From the NCBI GenBank assembly GCA_902729315.2, contig LR746267.1:2037501-2101500 (forward strand): a DNA stretch of 64,000 nt, written 5' to 3'. The translations under genes and the position numbers were made by a program. Origin of the DNA: Spirodela intermedia. Its lineage: Eukaryota > Streptophyta > Magnoliopsida > Alismatales > Araceae. Shown here piece by piece: positions 39,101-51,800 of the stretch; position 1 is the stretch's first letter; the number at the start of each line of letters is the position of its first letter. The notes beneath the pieces were generated by a model. The model ran no database searches, had not been told where the DNA came from, and was given only the letters and a program-made list of their open reading frames with translations.

Positions 39101-41690
39101 GTATAGGTAACAACACCATCATGATCTAAGTTATTTCAATCATTTTTTGGGGAAACTCTTGCTAATTAGTGTCTTCATATTTTTCACAGTTTAGTTGTTG
39201 CAAGAGACATAAAAAACATGCCAACTTGGTTTCATGAGAATGAAGTTATAACCTTTCTAATAATCTTTGATGTTTTGCATGAGTTTTAGGTGAATAAATG
39301 ATTATTTTGGAATATGAAATTGTATGAAAAGAACAAAGTGAGGCATGAACTGATCTTCCAAAGTTATTAGGTAAAAGAACTAGAAAGTAAGGTATTCATT
39401 GTATAGAGATATAAACTAGAAAATTAGATGTTGACTTAGAAGTGGAGGTGTTGATGTCAGTATCGATGGTTACAGCTTAATGCAGAAGTTTCAACACTTG
39501 TAAGCAAAAGAAAATCATCTAGGTTTAATCACTATAACCCAAGTGACAATGCATACAACCAAAAGTCAATGCAGATGAGCATGGTATTGACACCGAAGAA
39601 GTTTCAATGTCTATTTGAACTAGAAAATAAGCTTTTATGTGTTGAATGGAGGGGATTCTACAATCAATATACCCCCAAAACAGGACTTGATAAAGCTTCA
39701 ACGGTTTCAAACTTGAAAGTTGTAGGATCTTGAAACCCTTTCAAGCTGAGAAAGTTCACTAATGCTCTCACCCACGTTCAAATGGTCTTTCCAATTTGTC
39801 TGTACAACATAATCTAGGTAGAAGCTTCATAAGTCTCTATATTTAATTTATCATTGTTCAGTAATCTTGCTATGGAGAAAGACATACCACTTGTAGAAAG
39901 GTTTAGCTAGTACCGTGGGAGAGTTAACATGTGATAACTGATATGGAAAAATATCGGATGAGAAGCTTGGAAAGTAGCGTGGAATTGGAATGGAAAGAAT
40001 TATATTATAATCTTTGTTTCTTGCTGGGAAGAATCTTCAACTTTGGGTGAACAAACAAAGTTCCCTCTTTGAACAGATAGTAATGATAAACTTTTAGACT
40101 ATATCGTTGAATATTTAGTCATACTAGAATTAAAGTTGGAAATGATGAAAATCATTATGACTTTGCTAATGACTTTGAAATTTCAGTTGCATTTAAGGCA
40201 TGCATGAAAGGAGACGAACAAAATGACCTTTGTGAATCCATTTTTTTCTTCTTAAACATCAACTTGATCCAAAAATACCAAGCTTGATGCATGTATATGT
40301 AATATTTTAACTTTCTTATGAGTCTAAATTAATTTATTCGAACTCATAGTTTTTTTCTGATTTTGTAATTTAACAACATGATGACCATTTATAAAATATT
40401 ATTTTGGAAAAGTGAGGCATGTGCATCATACAACATTCATTTTCATCGACTTGGAATTTATTCATCCATAGGAGATGGATGGTTGCTAGGAATTACTGAA
40501 GAACCCTATTTTTGGAGATCCAATATCAGCCTAACACTCTGTTGAGGCTATGCATTCTCTTTTTTACACTGAATAAGTTTAGGTAATAATTTTTTGTGGA
40601 GAATGAAAGTTATCGTTTGTCTTAAATTCGCTCTTATGTCGCTACCAACATTTATCAGAAATTTTCATCATACTTGAAAATATATGTTACTATGCACCTC
40701 TCTTTATGAGTTTCACCTAAACAAATGATTGGAAAATTCCTTCTTAAGTCCCTTTATTATCTTGATGGAAACCATAATACGCTTGCACATACAGTTAGTA
40801 AGTCATCGAAGATGAGTATAAATATTGAAGATGGGATTAAAATCATCCTCTGAAACCTTACAAACTTTAAAAGGGATTATATTTGCGCAGCTTCTGATCG
40901 TGCCACATCAGATTCATTCTCTGAGTCTAGCCAGATGGTTTCCAGATGAGGAGCAGGATTTGTTCAACCTGTTTTCTACTAGCAGATTCACCTACTTAGC
41001 TTACCAAACTATGAGACTTCAGAAACCTCATCCAATTCAGCTAATATTTTCCAAATAAACATCACTCATAGTGAGGTAGGGGACGCAATTGACAGTACTA
41101 TGTTTCAACAGGTGGTGGCGAAGCTCCAAGATATCCAAGAATTTTGTGCATTCACCGCCATGTTTTCTGTAATGATCTCGTTTTAATTACAGTTACTCTC
41201 ATATTTCCCCTATGAAAGCCGTCTTATTTTCTTGGATGACGTTTTTAGACAGGACCTCGGAGAAGACCATCCGCCGACTTAGGTACTATCCAAAATGATG
41301 GATTTCTTCCAGAACGGGGAATGAATGCTGGAAAGGCGAGCGGTAGATCTTCTGACAGAAAATATGAAGACAAAGGACTCCTATGTTGTGCGGAGAACGA
41401 CTGAGAGTGGGAGGGACGGCCACGTACCACAAGAAATTCTACCCATTTATTGAGCTGATTGAGGCTTCTTAGAGCCTCTAACGTGGAGATAGAGAAGTAC
41501 CAGTCCGGAGTTCATAACATGGGAAGATTCACAGTAAACAGAAGTCGCGTAGGAAATTGGAGAAAGTCCGAAATGATTCTCGTAATAGGAATATATTTAC
41601 AAAGCGAAATCTGCCTCTCCTTCTGAGAGACCAGAAGAGAGAAGAAGCCTAATCCCTCTCCGTCTCTCTCTTTCTCTCGTTCTTCCCTGA
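36112..41690. other. Long AT-rich intergenic region, no gene recognised
   Basis: About 5.6 kb with only short, low-complexity ORFs. A (TA)n run lies at 37709-37730. I see no LTR pair, transposase or RNA gene. The last kilobase is probably the downstream region of the VQ gene. Confidence 0.5.
37709..37730. repeat. (TA)11 microsatellite
   Basis: Perfect dinucleotide run in otherwise featureless AT-rich DNA. Confidence 0.85.
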
Positions 41691-41693
41691 CTG

Positions 41694-41694
<1 letters not shown>

Positions 41695-41729
<35 letters not shown>
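41695..41729. repeat. (TCA)n trinucleotide repeat covering the VQ stop codon
   Basis: Read on the minus strand this is TGA repeated 11 times in the same register as the VQ reading frame; the first TGA (41727-41725) is the stop codon. Confidence 0.95.
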
Positions 41730-42207
41730 TTGAGGGGAAGACGTCCCTGGTTATACCACTGGAGGAACCCTCGCCTTCCAACATGTACCCTTCCTGAGGG
41801 TTAATGAAGACATCGCCATTTCCGATAGCTCCGGTTCGTCCCCCTCCAGGGGAGAAGAATTGACTCTCTTGATTCTGGTTAAACTGCTGGTACTGGTGCA
41901 GCTGAACCCCGTAAGAGAACGCGGGAGGCCGCTGATTGTAGATCCGGGGCCCCCCGCCGGGCCCGAAGCTCAGCGTCGTCGGCCCCACGCTGGAGACACC
42001 GGCAGCCGTCGTCTCCAAGAACGCTTGATTCCCCGCTGTGGGGGCGCCGGTGAATTGCTGCACCATGGCACGGAAATTGGTTGTGTCCGTGTTAAGGAGT
42101 GTGGTGGGCGTCTTCCTCGACGCCCTCGACCGCTTCCTCCCTGTCTTTACGATCCTTCCCTCGATGGAAGGTTGGGTGGTGGCGCCGCCGCCGCTACCAG
42201 TTGGTGG

Positions 42208-42238
<31 letters not shown>

Positions 42239-42336
42239 CGGGAGGTCGTCATAGTCGCCTCCGGCAATGGAGAAGGGTGGTACTGGTAGTACCCCATCCA
42301 GTTTCCGTCGCCTCCATTGACCTCGCTCATGATCAT
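41725..42336 (-). CDS. VQ-motif protein (VQ22/JAV1-like), intronless, 203 aa
   Basis: Nuclear transcriptional cofactor family that binds WRKY factors through the VQ motif. The motif FRAMVQQFTG is at residues 88-97, preceded by a basic stretch GRKRSRASRKTPTTLLNTDT (66-85), the arrangement I recall for the Arabidopsis VQ22/JAV1 group, which acts in jasmonate-linked defence. Start chosen at 42336 (MIMSEVNGG); 42330 (MSEV) is an alternative. The frame stays open upstream to an ATG at 42456, but that extension reads through a (GA)n leader (RARERERGGF) and looks like UTR. The C-terminal half is Gly/Gln/Phe-rich and low in conservation. The protein ends VFPSR. Confidence 0.85.
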
Positions 42337-42381
42337 GGACCGCTCCGTGAGGGCCTGTCGTCCTCTTTCTCTCGAAAATCC

Positions 42382-42407
42382 TCCTCTCTCTCTCTCTCTC
42401 GCTCTCT
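42382..42407. repeat. (CT)n tract in VQ gene leader
   Basis: Reads as (GA)n upstream of the VQ start codon. It is responsible for the spurious Arg-Glu-rich N-terminal extension of the open frame. Confidence 0.8.
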
Positions 42408-42499
42408 GTCTTAATGTTGGGGTAGGCTGACTTGTAGAGAATGGGTAAGGAAGCATCGCTGAAGGCTCGGTCCGTGTTGATATAGGCCTCGGACAGCAA

Positions 42500-44207
42500 C
42501 CCGGGGCCTACAAAGTTTTGACTAGGTAAAAGAGCGGTGGAAGATGATGACCGCCGGGAGTCGCCATATTTATCTTGGAAGATTTTCTTTTCCTTCCTGG
42601 AAGCATCCTAGAGAATACTCAGCTTTTCATCAGGTCCATGAAAGTTGTCGTATTAGGATACACAGAACCCATCAGATGAGAATAGTCTCCAGTGGCCTAC
42701 GGTTCTCCGAGAGTTTCGCCGGAGGACGGCAACTCCACCGCCGGCGAGCCAGCCGCTGGAGACTATGGCCGAGCGGCGCTGCCTAACCTGCCGTCCTATC
42801 GATGCGCTCAACGTGGCGGAGGCGTCGTTTTCGCTTGTGAAGCGGGTTTAGACGAGGATGAATGATGCGGCGGCATAGATTTGACTCCCACCCACCGTTG
42901 TTCCCATACCACCCTGGAAACCTTTCTAGCAGACATTTAGAAAAAAAATATACAACCGGTTTTAGCACTTCCATCCGAGAAAATTCATGGGTCAGCGTGG
43001 AATCACTCCTCCTCTGGTGCAAACTATTTTTGCCGGGTTAGGCGATATCATTTTTGTTCGATTTTTATTTGAGAAATTCGATCGTGGGCGACGCTCGCAT
43101 TTCAATTGCACTGACTAAGATTCTAAGCTGCTCTTATTCTCTCCCCCTAACAACGAGCTGAAGTTGGTGCATCCTCATTTCAAGTCGAACGACGACTGCG
43201 TCACCTTATTGACTTCCATGTCATCCATCAACGAACCTTCAGGTGGAACGATGGAGCAAAGTGTGACGTAGAAAATCGCGTCATGATCCATCAATGAAGA
43301 ATATCACGTGCAAAACACGAACCTCACTAGACCGTGATTCATAGATTATTCGTCATATCGTCGCATTATCGGATCCCATTCACATGAGCTATGTATGCAT
43401 CACGATCTAACTATAGTTCGTTAATACGATACTCTCTTAATCTTAACGAGATGAAGAGTAAGAATATCCCGATTAGTGCGCAGCCTGCAGAAAGCCCGAG
43501 CAATAGAAACGATAAAAAGCCATTTATCCCGGCACTTTTGAGGCAGAACTACCATTTTGATACAAGGATCATCAATCAACTGGGGAAAAGGAGAAGTCGC
43601 TCCAGCTTTGTTGGGTTCCATAAAAACCTTCCTAAGTCAATCAATATATCCACTTCGGGCGTGAAAAACAGACAATTCAAAGTGGTGACAAGTTCCAAAA
43701 CAGGTAGTCGAGAAAACTCCTCTCTGCATCATCCAACGAGAAAGGATGCATCATGAGATGGCCATTCAGGATGCCATATTTAAGCCAGACAGCAACGTGG
43801 TTTGTTCGGTTTTGCGGAGAGAAGCCCTCGTGCTCGGTCCGGTTGGTGGTTAACCTCACTCTGAGGTCTTCTAATGCCGGATCAGATAACCTCAATTCTG
43901 TGCATGGACGGGGTTGGATAACCTCTGCCCAACGGCGCCATCAAATCGGAGTCTTCGAACCTTGAAGAAGCAGACGCGACATGCGCGGAGAGAGCGTGCG
44001 GATAGGCCGCCACCACAGCTGACGTGAGTCGATTAATCGGGTCGCACTCGAGGACGCCGCCGAACGATTAAAAGCTTCCCACGTGACGATTACTGTTCAT
44101 CCCATGATCTCCGTTGATGACTTCCTGGTGCCCGATTGTCATCTCCGGTGAGGTTCGCTTCAGCAACCCCTCAAATGATAAATTATGAATCTTTGACGTA
44201 GTGGTTG

Positions 44208-44250
<43 letters not shown>

Positions 44251-45879
44251 AAATCTTGGCCCTCTTCGACAAGAATAAGCAATTGGGCAAGTTTGACAAA
44301 GCTACGTCAAAAATGAACGAGAGCAACCGATCAGCAGAAAATCTTGCCTCGGAACCACCGTCCATGATGGGACGGAGACTACTTGCGATTAAAAGTCGAA
44401 GGGGAATCCAGTAGTTAAGAGAAGAGCTTGCATGGGCCGTCCATGGTCAACATCTGACTATTCTCCTCGACAGCGAAAGCTTACCCCTGTGCTATGAGCC
44501 GTAATTGGTTAGATTATGGACGTTGGTTCCCCGAATTCTCCTTCAAACTTCTGGTTTTCTTCCTCGTCTCTTCCGACCGCACCGGAGGAATTCCTCTCAT
44601 CGCTTTTGTCAACAGCTACCGTTGGTCTCCTCAGGAGTGTCTTCCTAGTCTTAGATGAACCCTCTACTGCGTGTACTTCTCCTTCCTGGACTTTGGGATC
44701 TGATTTAGTCATATGTTGGCTTCATTCTTCTGGCCCACGAAACCCACGCGTTCAAACTTGGAAAGATCGGGGATCCAGCTCTCCCATATTGAGCTAAATA
44801 TGGATAAATCCCGTAGCCTTTAATGGTCATAATCCAGATCTTCCGTCGATTACCGTATATGGGTTATTATTTATTAAGCTAGTGACGATCGTCGTTCTGA
44901 TCCACTGCTTTCTGTCATGGTCGTCGAACAACGGACTGACCGCGTAATTTATCGCCTCATCCACACGTGCATCGAGCTTCCAAACGAGGAGTGCCCTTTC
45001 AGAAATCCGATCCGTCATCTGAAAGCTTTTCTTCCCCGGCAAGATTCTGATTTCTGAACAATGTTAAAAAGAAAAAAGACCACCAGGGCTCGAAAATTCT
45101 GCACTGTGGAGTGTAAGAGGTGCTCACCCATGATCGAGTCCAAAGGGTAACTTACCCACGCACCGAATTCTTTCAGGTTTTACTGATTCTGGCGAATTAC
45201 CGAGCCATATTTGGCGCTGGCATGGAGCTTCTGCACCACTTAATATGCCATATATGGTGGTATCGCGGTTTTAATGGTGGCCCACTCAGACCCATCACTA
45301 ATCTTTGGAAGCCATTCAGACGTTGATGAACTGCGGAGCAACCTGTGTTTAGAAAATAAATACAAAGTGCTACAAAGCCTTCTGAAGGGGAAGGTGTCGC
45401 CTGGCGTTGTAGGCCATGGGAGGCTAGAAAAGCCTCTGTTGAAGAGATGAGCCAGTCGAATAACAAACTTAACTCCAGCGTTCCTTCATCACACGAACAA
45501 AGAACACATTAACTTCTTTGGGAGCTCCACGAAATCTGAGGAAGCTGCGCCCTGAGATTGGTCCGGGGATGACGAAAAATTGGAGAAAACACTGCCAGAA
45601 TAAGAGATGGTGGGCACTAGATGAACTGCGGGCACAAAAAGTAATCTTCTGAACGTCCGTTCCTGGAAATATGGTGCACAAGATGAAAAAAAGAAAGCCA
45701 TTCGGCAAGGAGATGAACTCATCGGATTCTTGATTCGTGTGGAATGATGAGAAACGGGTGGGGGATGTCGGAGGAAGGGACGAATCATGCTGGGTATGCT
45801 TAAGAAAAATGGAAGGAATCGTCTCCACTGCGTTGCACCCAACGGAGATGAATCAAACGGAGAAAGATCCTGTCTTCGA
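42500..45879. other. Intergenic region between VQ and CYP97B genes
   Basis: Contains the VQ promoter side, (CT)n at 44209-44246, and ACGT-core motifs near 43307 and 44087 (cacgtg). Several 60-120-codon ORFs exist on both strands (for example 44516-44797 plus, 45469-45842 minus) but none resembles a known family or has paired splice context. Confidence 0.45.
44209..44246. repeat. (CT)19 microsatellite
   Basis: Perfect run in the VQ-CYP97B intergenic region; no gene start recognised next to it. Confidence 0.9.
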
Positions 45880-48800
45880 TCAAGCTCTCCTCCTCAATTT
45901 ACACCAGAGACCGTTCTTCGTGTGAATCGTCGCCCCGGTGACAAGTTCCACTGCGTCGGGCGACCCCCTCAACTCCACATCGAACTTCTGTAGCAGCAAA
46001 GCCAGGGCTACGGTGGATTCCATGAGGGCGAACTGGTCCCCAACACACTTGCGTGGTCCCCCGCCAAAAGGCAGAAATGCAAAATCTGAGATTATCTGCA
46101 AGAAAAATTCTCCAGGCATCAGCAAGAACACGAGAACTGCCCATAATAATATCCTGGTTGGGGAGAGAGAAAATAAGATTAAAAAAAGGACCTCATTTGG
46201 ATATAAAGCTCCTGGGCTTCGCTCTGGGTCAAAACCTGCCCAGCCTTCGGTATCACTGTCCTTCTGGACTAGGAATCTCTCTGGCTCAAATTCATTAGGC
46301 CGGTCCCAAAAGTATGGAGACCTGTGTAAGTTGTATACCTAGAGAAACATATGCCCAGGCAAATCATTTCAGCTAAGTAAGAATCAGAAACCTGGGGGAT
46401 CAATACGGAGAGGGACACATCTTCTGATAAGAATTGGAGGAAAGAACATAGTCATATCTAGTAAAAATTTGCACCAAGAGGAGGGCAGAATACTAAGAGT
46501 AGAAGCCATTATGTTTCTCAATTTAGGCTCCTCCCGGTCTCCTACTAGAGATTTGATGAATTTAATGAAAATAAGTGGAGGGAGATTATAGGAGATTCAG
46601 CTTCACATATAAGTGCCATACTTAAAAGAAAAATTTACAATTGCCTGACTAAAACAGGAAGTAAAACTCTTCCCAAGTTGGTGAGACTGATGTCAACGGC
46701 CTAATAGTATGGCTTCATAAGAAGTCATTAAAGAATTTAGCAACTGCATATTTATCGATTCTCGAGTAATTTCCTCGAGCTGCCAGGATCCATTCAGCTT
46801 ATTTTCTGAAAATTTAATTTTCCGACTATTCATCTTTGTGGTTTCGTTTAACCCATCAACTTATCCTCTGTGAGCATCTGGAATACATTATGTTTGCAAA
46901 TAATTACACTTGAAATATAAATTCCTTCCTTTTATTTCCAAGAGAATAATTCAAACACCAAGCTAATATAATTTTTTTTATCAAAAAACAATTATGAAAA
47001 AGGAAAAATCATTCAGTAGATATGATTAAGAAAGCAAGGAACCATCAAAGAATGTTACTTCAAAATATAAAATAATATAAAGAACTTATGGATAGGAGAA
47101 ATTAGAAATAAAATATTTTACTCACTGAAATAAATAAATCTGTTCCCGCAGGGATTTCATATCCATTTCCATCACCGTTGTATCCTCCTAGAAATCAGTA
47201 CGATGAACATTCAGAAATTAAATCATAGGTGATATCAATCAAATTATCATCTGAAGGAATTAAACCTAATAAAATATGAAATGAAGCATCTCAGTTTCTT
47301 TTCTAGAGTCATGAGATGTACACTATGTGATAAGGATGAATGAATGGATCATCCTACTAGAGGTTCCCAGCTGCAGAGGGAAACTCCAGTGACAGTTAAA
47401 CATTGTTCATGCTCCTTCCTGAACTCTATTTTTGGAATAAGATCTGACCCGCTAGAAGCAACCAACAAAAATAAAGGAATATATATATATAAAAATATTC
47501 CATAGGTTTTACTTGAACAAGGTCTATTAAAAAGATTTTCTGAAACTGCCTATACGAGATAAGAATCATCCCGTCTCCACATAGATCTCTCTCTCCAAAT
47601 CATATACAATCACATACCACACACCTTCTAATCTTCTGGAGGAAATAAAAGGACACTTTCTGGAAGATCACTGCTAATGGTAAGCTTTTTGGATCTTAGG
47701 AAGTTTCACCCAAGAATAAAGGCTTGATTTGGATAGTCTATATGTTTTTATAATCAATTTAATGCCCTTCGATATAGAACTCATCCTTTTTGCCTTCTTA
47801 CATGATTCCTCCATGAACTCTGTTTGTGCTTCACCGTCGGTCTGAAGAAATGCAACTTGTATGTTCATCAGCAATGTTTGACATATAAACGACGTTATAA
47901 GGTTTAAATTGTCATTTAAAAGGAAACTGTAAATTTATATTTTAAAGCTATGACAAGGGAGATATAGCCTCCAATCCATTACTGTTAACAAAACTAAAAT
48001 ATTTTCACACTAGGGTTTGGTTTCTGCAGGAACTCCCATACACAGGGCCTCGAAACATTTCTATCTCCTCTTTCAGAAAGCTTGAAAATCAGGAAACTAG
48101 GACAAAATCAGATCTTGAAGATCCTTGGCTTAAAAACCTTTGTTCTTAACCAAATATGGTAAGCATGCAGTCCCCTAAAACTAGATCTGTAACGAATCTA
48201 GTCACTGAAACAGCACTTCCCCTCATATCAAAAGGAATATTACAATCATGCACACTATAAAAACTGAAATGCTTTCTTCATGTTAGATGTGGATATACCT
48301 GGTAATTTGTCAGATTTCAGACTGCGTCTTATAAGCAGAGGAGGTTGCGGGTACAATCGGAGAGACTCCACTACAATAAGCCTCATGTACCTGCAAAGAT
48401 GGATAATAGTTATACTTTCCCCAACCAAATATTATTTCAGAGCATATGTAAAATCTAAATACATACAATCAATTACTTGTCATTCACAGGGCTCTTCTAT
48501 CCTAATTTCCAATATAAACACGTAATTCAGAAACGATGAAAGTGAAACAAAATCAAAGAAATAGACACATATTAAAATATAGATGTCAGGCATATAGTTT
48601 CCTACTCTAGATGCGAAGCAAGAGCATCTTAGGCTTGCAAGAGGTTCCCTCTAGTTGCCAAACAAGAGTATGTTGTCGATAAAGTGGACAGTAGAGATTT
48701 TTCACTTTGTGAGGACAAAGAATCATGAATCCCGGTCTGGTTGAGTAGCAGTTAAGAGTTACTAATCCTCCACCCACCTATTTTTCATGTTGCTTCACCA

Positions 48801-51800
48801 AATTCAATTAATATCCTTAAAAAAAAAATGAATGTAAATTGATTTCCAGACATGAACTTTGACTTACCATGGATCCCATAAGAAATGAAAAAAAGAGAGA
48901 TAATTTAGACAGAAATTATGCGAAATAGCAGCATATTGATAAAAGTAAAAACTTTATACGGGTCAATCAATTTTCTGCAGCTCGAAGTGGGCCCTTTCAA
49001 GGATTCCACATGGGTTGACCGTAGAATATTTTCATTGCTCCACCATGCCCTCCAGCATCCCTACTACGCAGTACTTGATTTTTGTAGCTTGTACATTTCC
49101 CAAAGGTTTATGAATAGGACGAATATAGAAATAATACATGGTTCATAACTTTCAGAGGCAAAAGAATCATCCATGAATTCGAACCCGATTTCTACATAAG
49201 TCAAATTTGCATTAGCGAAGGTTTTCGCGTAGCACATATTATAACTTGTTGCTATCCGTTTAGGGTCTATACTAAAATTTTAGTAATCATCAGATCAAGA
49301 TGATGTAAAATAAGGTTTGATCAGATAGCCACGGAGGAATAAACATGCAATGTTCATGCGACATAGAATTACATCAGGTGAAAAATAAAAGATCCTTCGA
49401 GAATCTCCTATGTCTTGTCCCATAATCCGGAAAACTGGGCACAGGCTCCAATCTGGTCAGATATAATAGAAGCTTCCCTCTAACTTAATGGCAACTTTAG
49501 GTGGAGTCTACATCTGCTGAGAGGGCAGGGGATTTTTCAAATTGCATAGACTTCTCAAACATGTTCATGAGCACTAATGACACAGATTTCTCCAGCATGG
49601 TCACAATGAATCCAATGGTATCATAGAATTCATCTACGTTATACATAGGCTAATGCTCATTCATTGGTGAAAACACAATGAATCCTTATCAGCAACAGAC
49701 AGAGACAAGAAACATGTGTTCTAGGCAAGAAAAACAGCTATACCTGGAAGATCCTGGAATGAAGGATACTTAACCCCATATTAAATAAGACAAGATGACA
49801 ATTCACTATCATTTTCTTATAACATAAGACTACAAGTGAAGCCAAAGGAGTATGATAGCTAAGGAAATTTCAGTGAATGCATGAGTATATTCTCCCTCAA
49901 ATCTAGAATCCCCGATAAAAGAAGCACACAAACCCATCATACTGCAGGGTAACTAGCAACCCATAGCATGAAAAGTTGCGGCTAGCTCACAGAAATAAAA
50001 GGTATTTTTTTATTATTCCACTTTAGAAAAAGCAGCAGTTCAAGCAACCCGATAGTAGTATGCTGTTCACTTTACTAACAGTAGAACACCAACCTCTAAC
50101 AAGGAAAAGAAAAGTTGGCAGTAGTGACAAGTATAGCGAAACATCTTACGTCAATAGTATTTCAAGAATTTTGGGAGTAGGAAAATAGGATGTTCCGATA
50201 GTAATACGTCTTCAACAGCACAATGTGATAGAGTATAAGTTCAATGACCTACTCTAGTTTTTTGATGCTCTCATACGTTGCTTTTCCTTGGCCAAGTATA
50301 GAATCCACCTCCAGCTGAGCTTTCCTCATTTTGGAAGGGTTCTGTGCTTCAGAGAATTGATGTTAAAAATGGAAAAAGGCAAATATCTTTCATCCAGCAG
50401 GAGTTTCGTTCAAGTCCTGGAAATTTCTCCACATAATAATTTCTAAGAAGCATAAAAATATAGAATAAAGTATTTCCTTTCGTACTTGGGCAAGTAGGAA
50501 AACAGCCCATGTAAGAACAGCTGCAGTGGTTTCATGTCCTGCGATGAGCATGGTCATGAGATCATCTCTAAGCTGTTCACACAAACAAAGCTGAATTACA
50601 TATTGAGTGTCTCAAGGTACCCAAATACCTACAGGGCGTTAAAGTTTGAGAATGTACACATAATCTTGGGTATAAGTATTAACCTGGCGATCATCAACAT
50701 CAGCTCCTCGCATATCAACAAGAAACCGCAGTAAGCTAGCATCCTATGTAAGCACAAGTGACAAACCTAATTGGTGAGGGGTTTAACAAGATATAACTTA
50801 TAAGCAGCTCTATTAATTGTTCAAATTTTATAATATACTAATAGTCCATCATAAACGCTAGCCCCACCTTCAATGATGAGTAGTCTCTTTGCTGAAGTTT
50901 TTCAACATCAGTTTCCTGGAAAAAAACAAAGCTTTTTCAGCATATTAGCACGGCTCTTATCCACACAAAGTATGAGTCAAACATGATAAATGCAACTAAT
51001 TTCGTCAAATAAACAGAGTTGGTCTGCCATGTTGTTGGATTTCTCTGGATTAAATAGAGTAATATGGATCAACTTTTCAAGTAACATAAACTCGAACGTC
51101 TCGTCGAGTTCAAGAAAAAATGAAGCCCAAGAAATTAAAATGTTTCTATAATTATCGTTGGGAATACAAGGTTAGAAGAAAAAGAAAGTTAAATCCTAAA
51201 ACTGATAATGTCTTCCATAATTCCTTCCGAAATTAACTGAAGAATATTTTAACACAAGTCTGACTGTTCATTCACGAAACCCCAGAAATTAAGAAAACAA
51301 ACATCAATGAATTTTCTATAATTTTTTTCCGAATAGAAACACTTACGTTTCGTTTTATGAACGTTAATGTTTTCAGCCATACCCTTCGTTGAGTTTGATC
51401 ATCATTCCAATTTTCCATTTTGTTGAAGAAAATATCGAAGTCGTATGATATAAAATATTAAAGTAATTATGTGAAATTAAGAGACATACGTTCATCAAGA
51501 GTTAATAAATATAATATAAATCATAGGAATGTAACATCCAAGAGATTTGTAATGTGAGCAAGTTAAAAAAGAATTTCTGAACCATCAGACAGGTGATTGA
51601 AGCTAATAACTGCCACTGAATCCCTGTGGACTATCTTAAACCATAAAATCAATTATAACCAGATTTTTGGTTCACCTCTCTTGTTTCTCTTGCATTTCGG
51701 ATAAGTTCATCAAGACAATCATTGATAACTTTGAGATCACCATAGAACTTCCGCTGCCTTGGGACTATCCATCTTGCCAGTGGAAGATTCCAATAGGGAA

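Noticed and set aside
42336-42456. N-terminal extension of the VQ protein to the ATG at 42456
   Set aside because: The extra 40 codons read through a (GA)n leader (alternating Arg-Glu), and the remembered family members begin close to the MSEV-type start.
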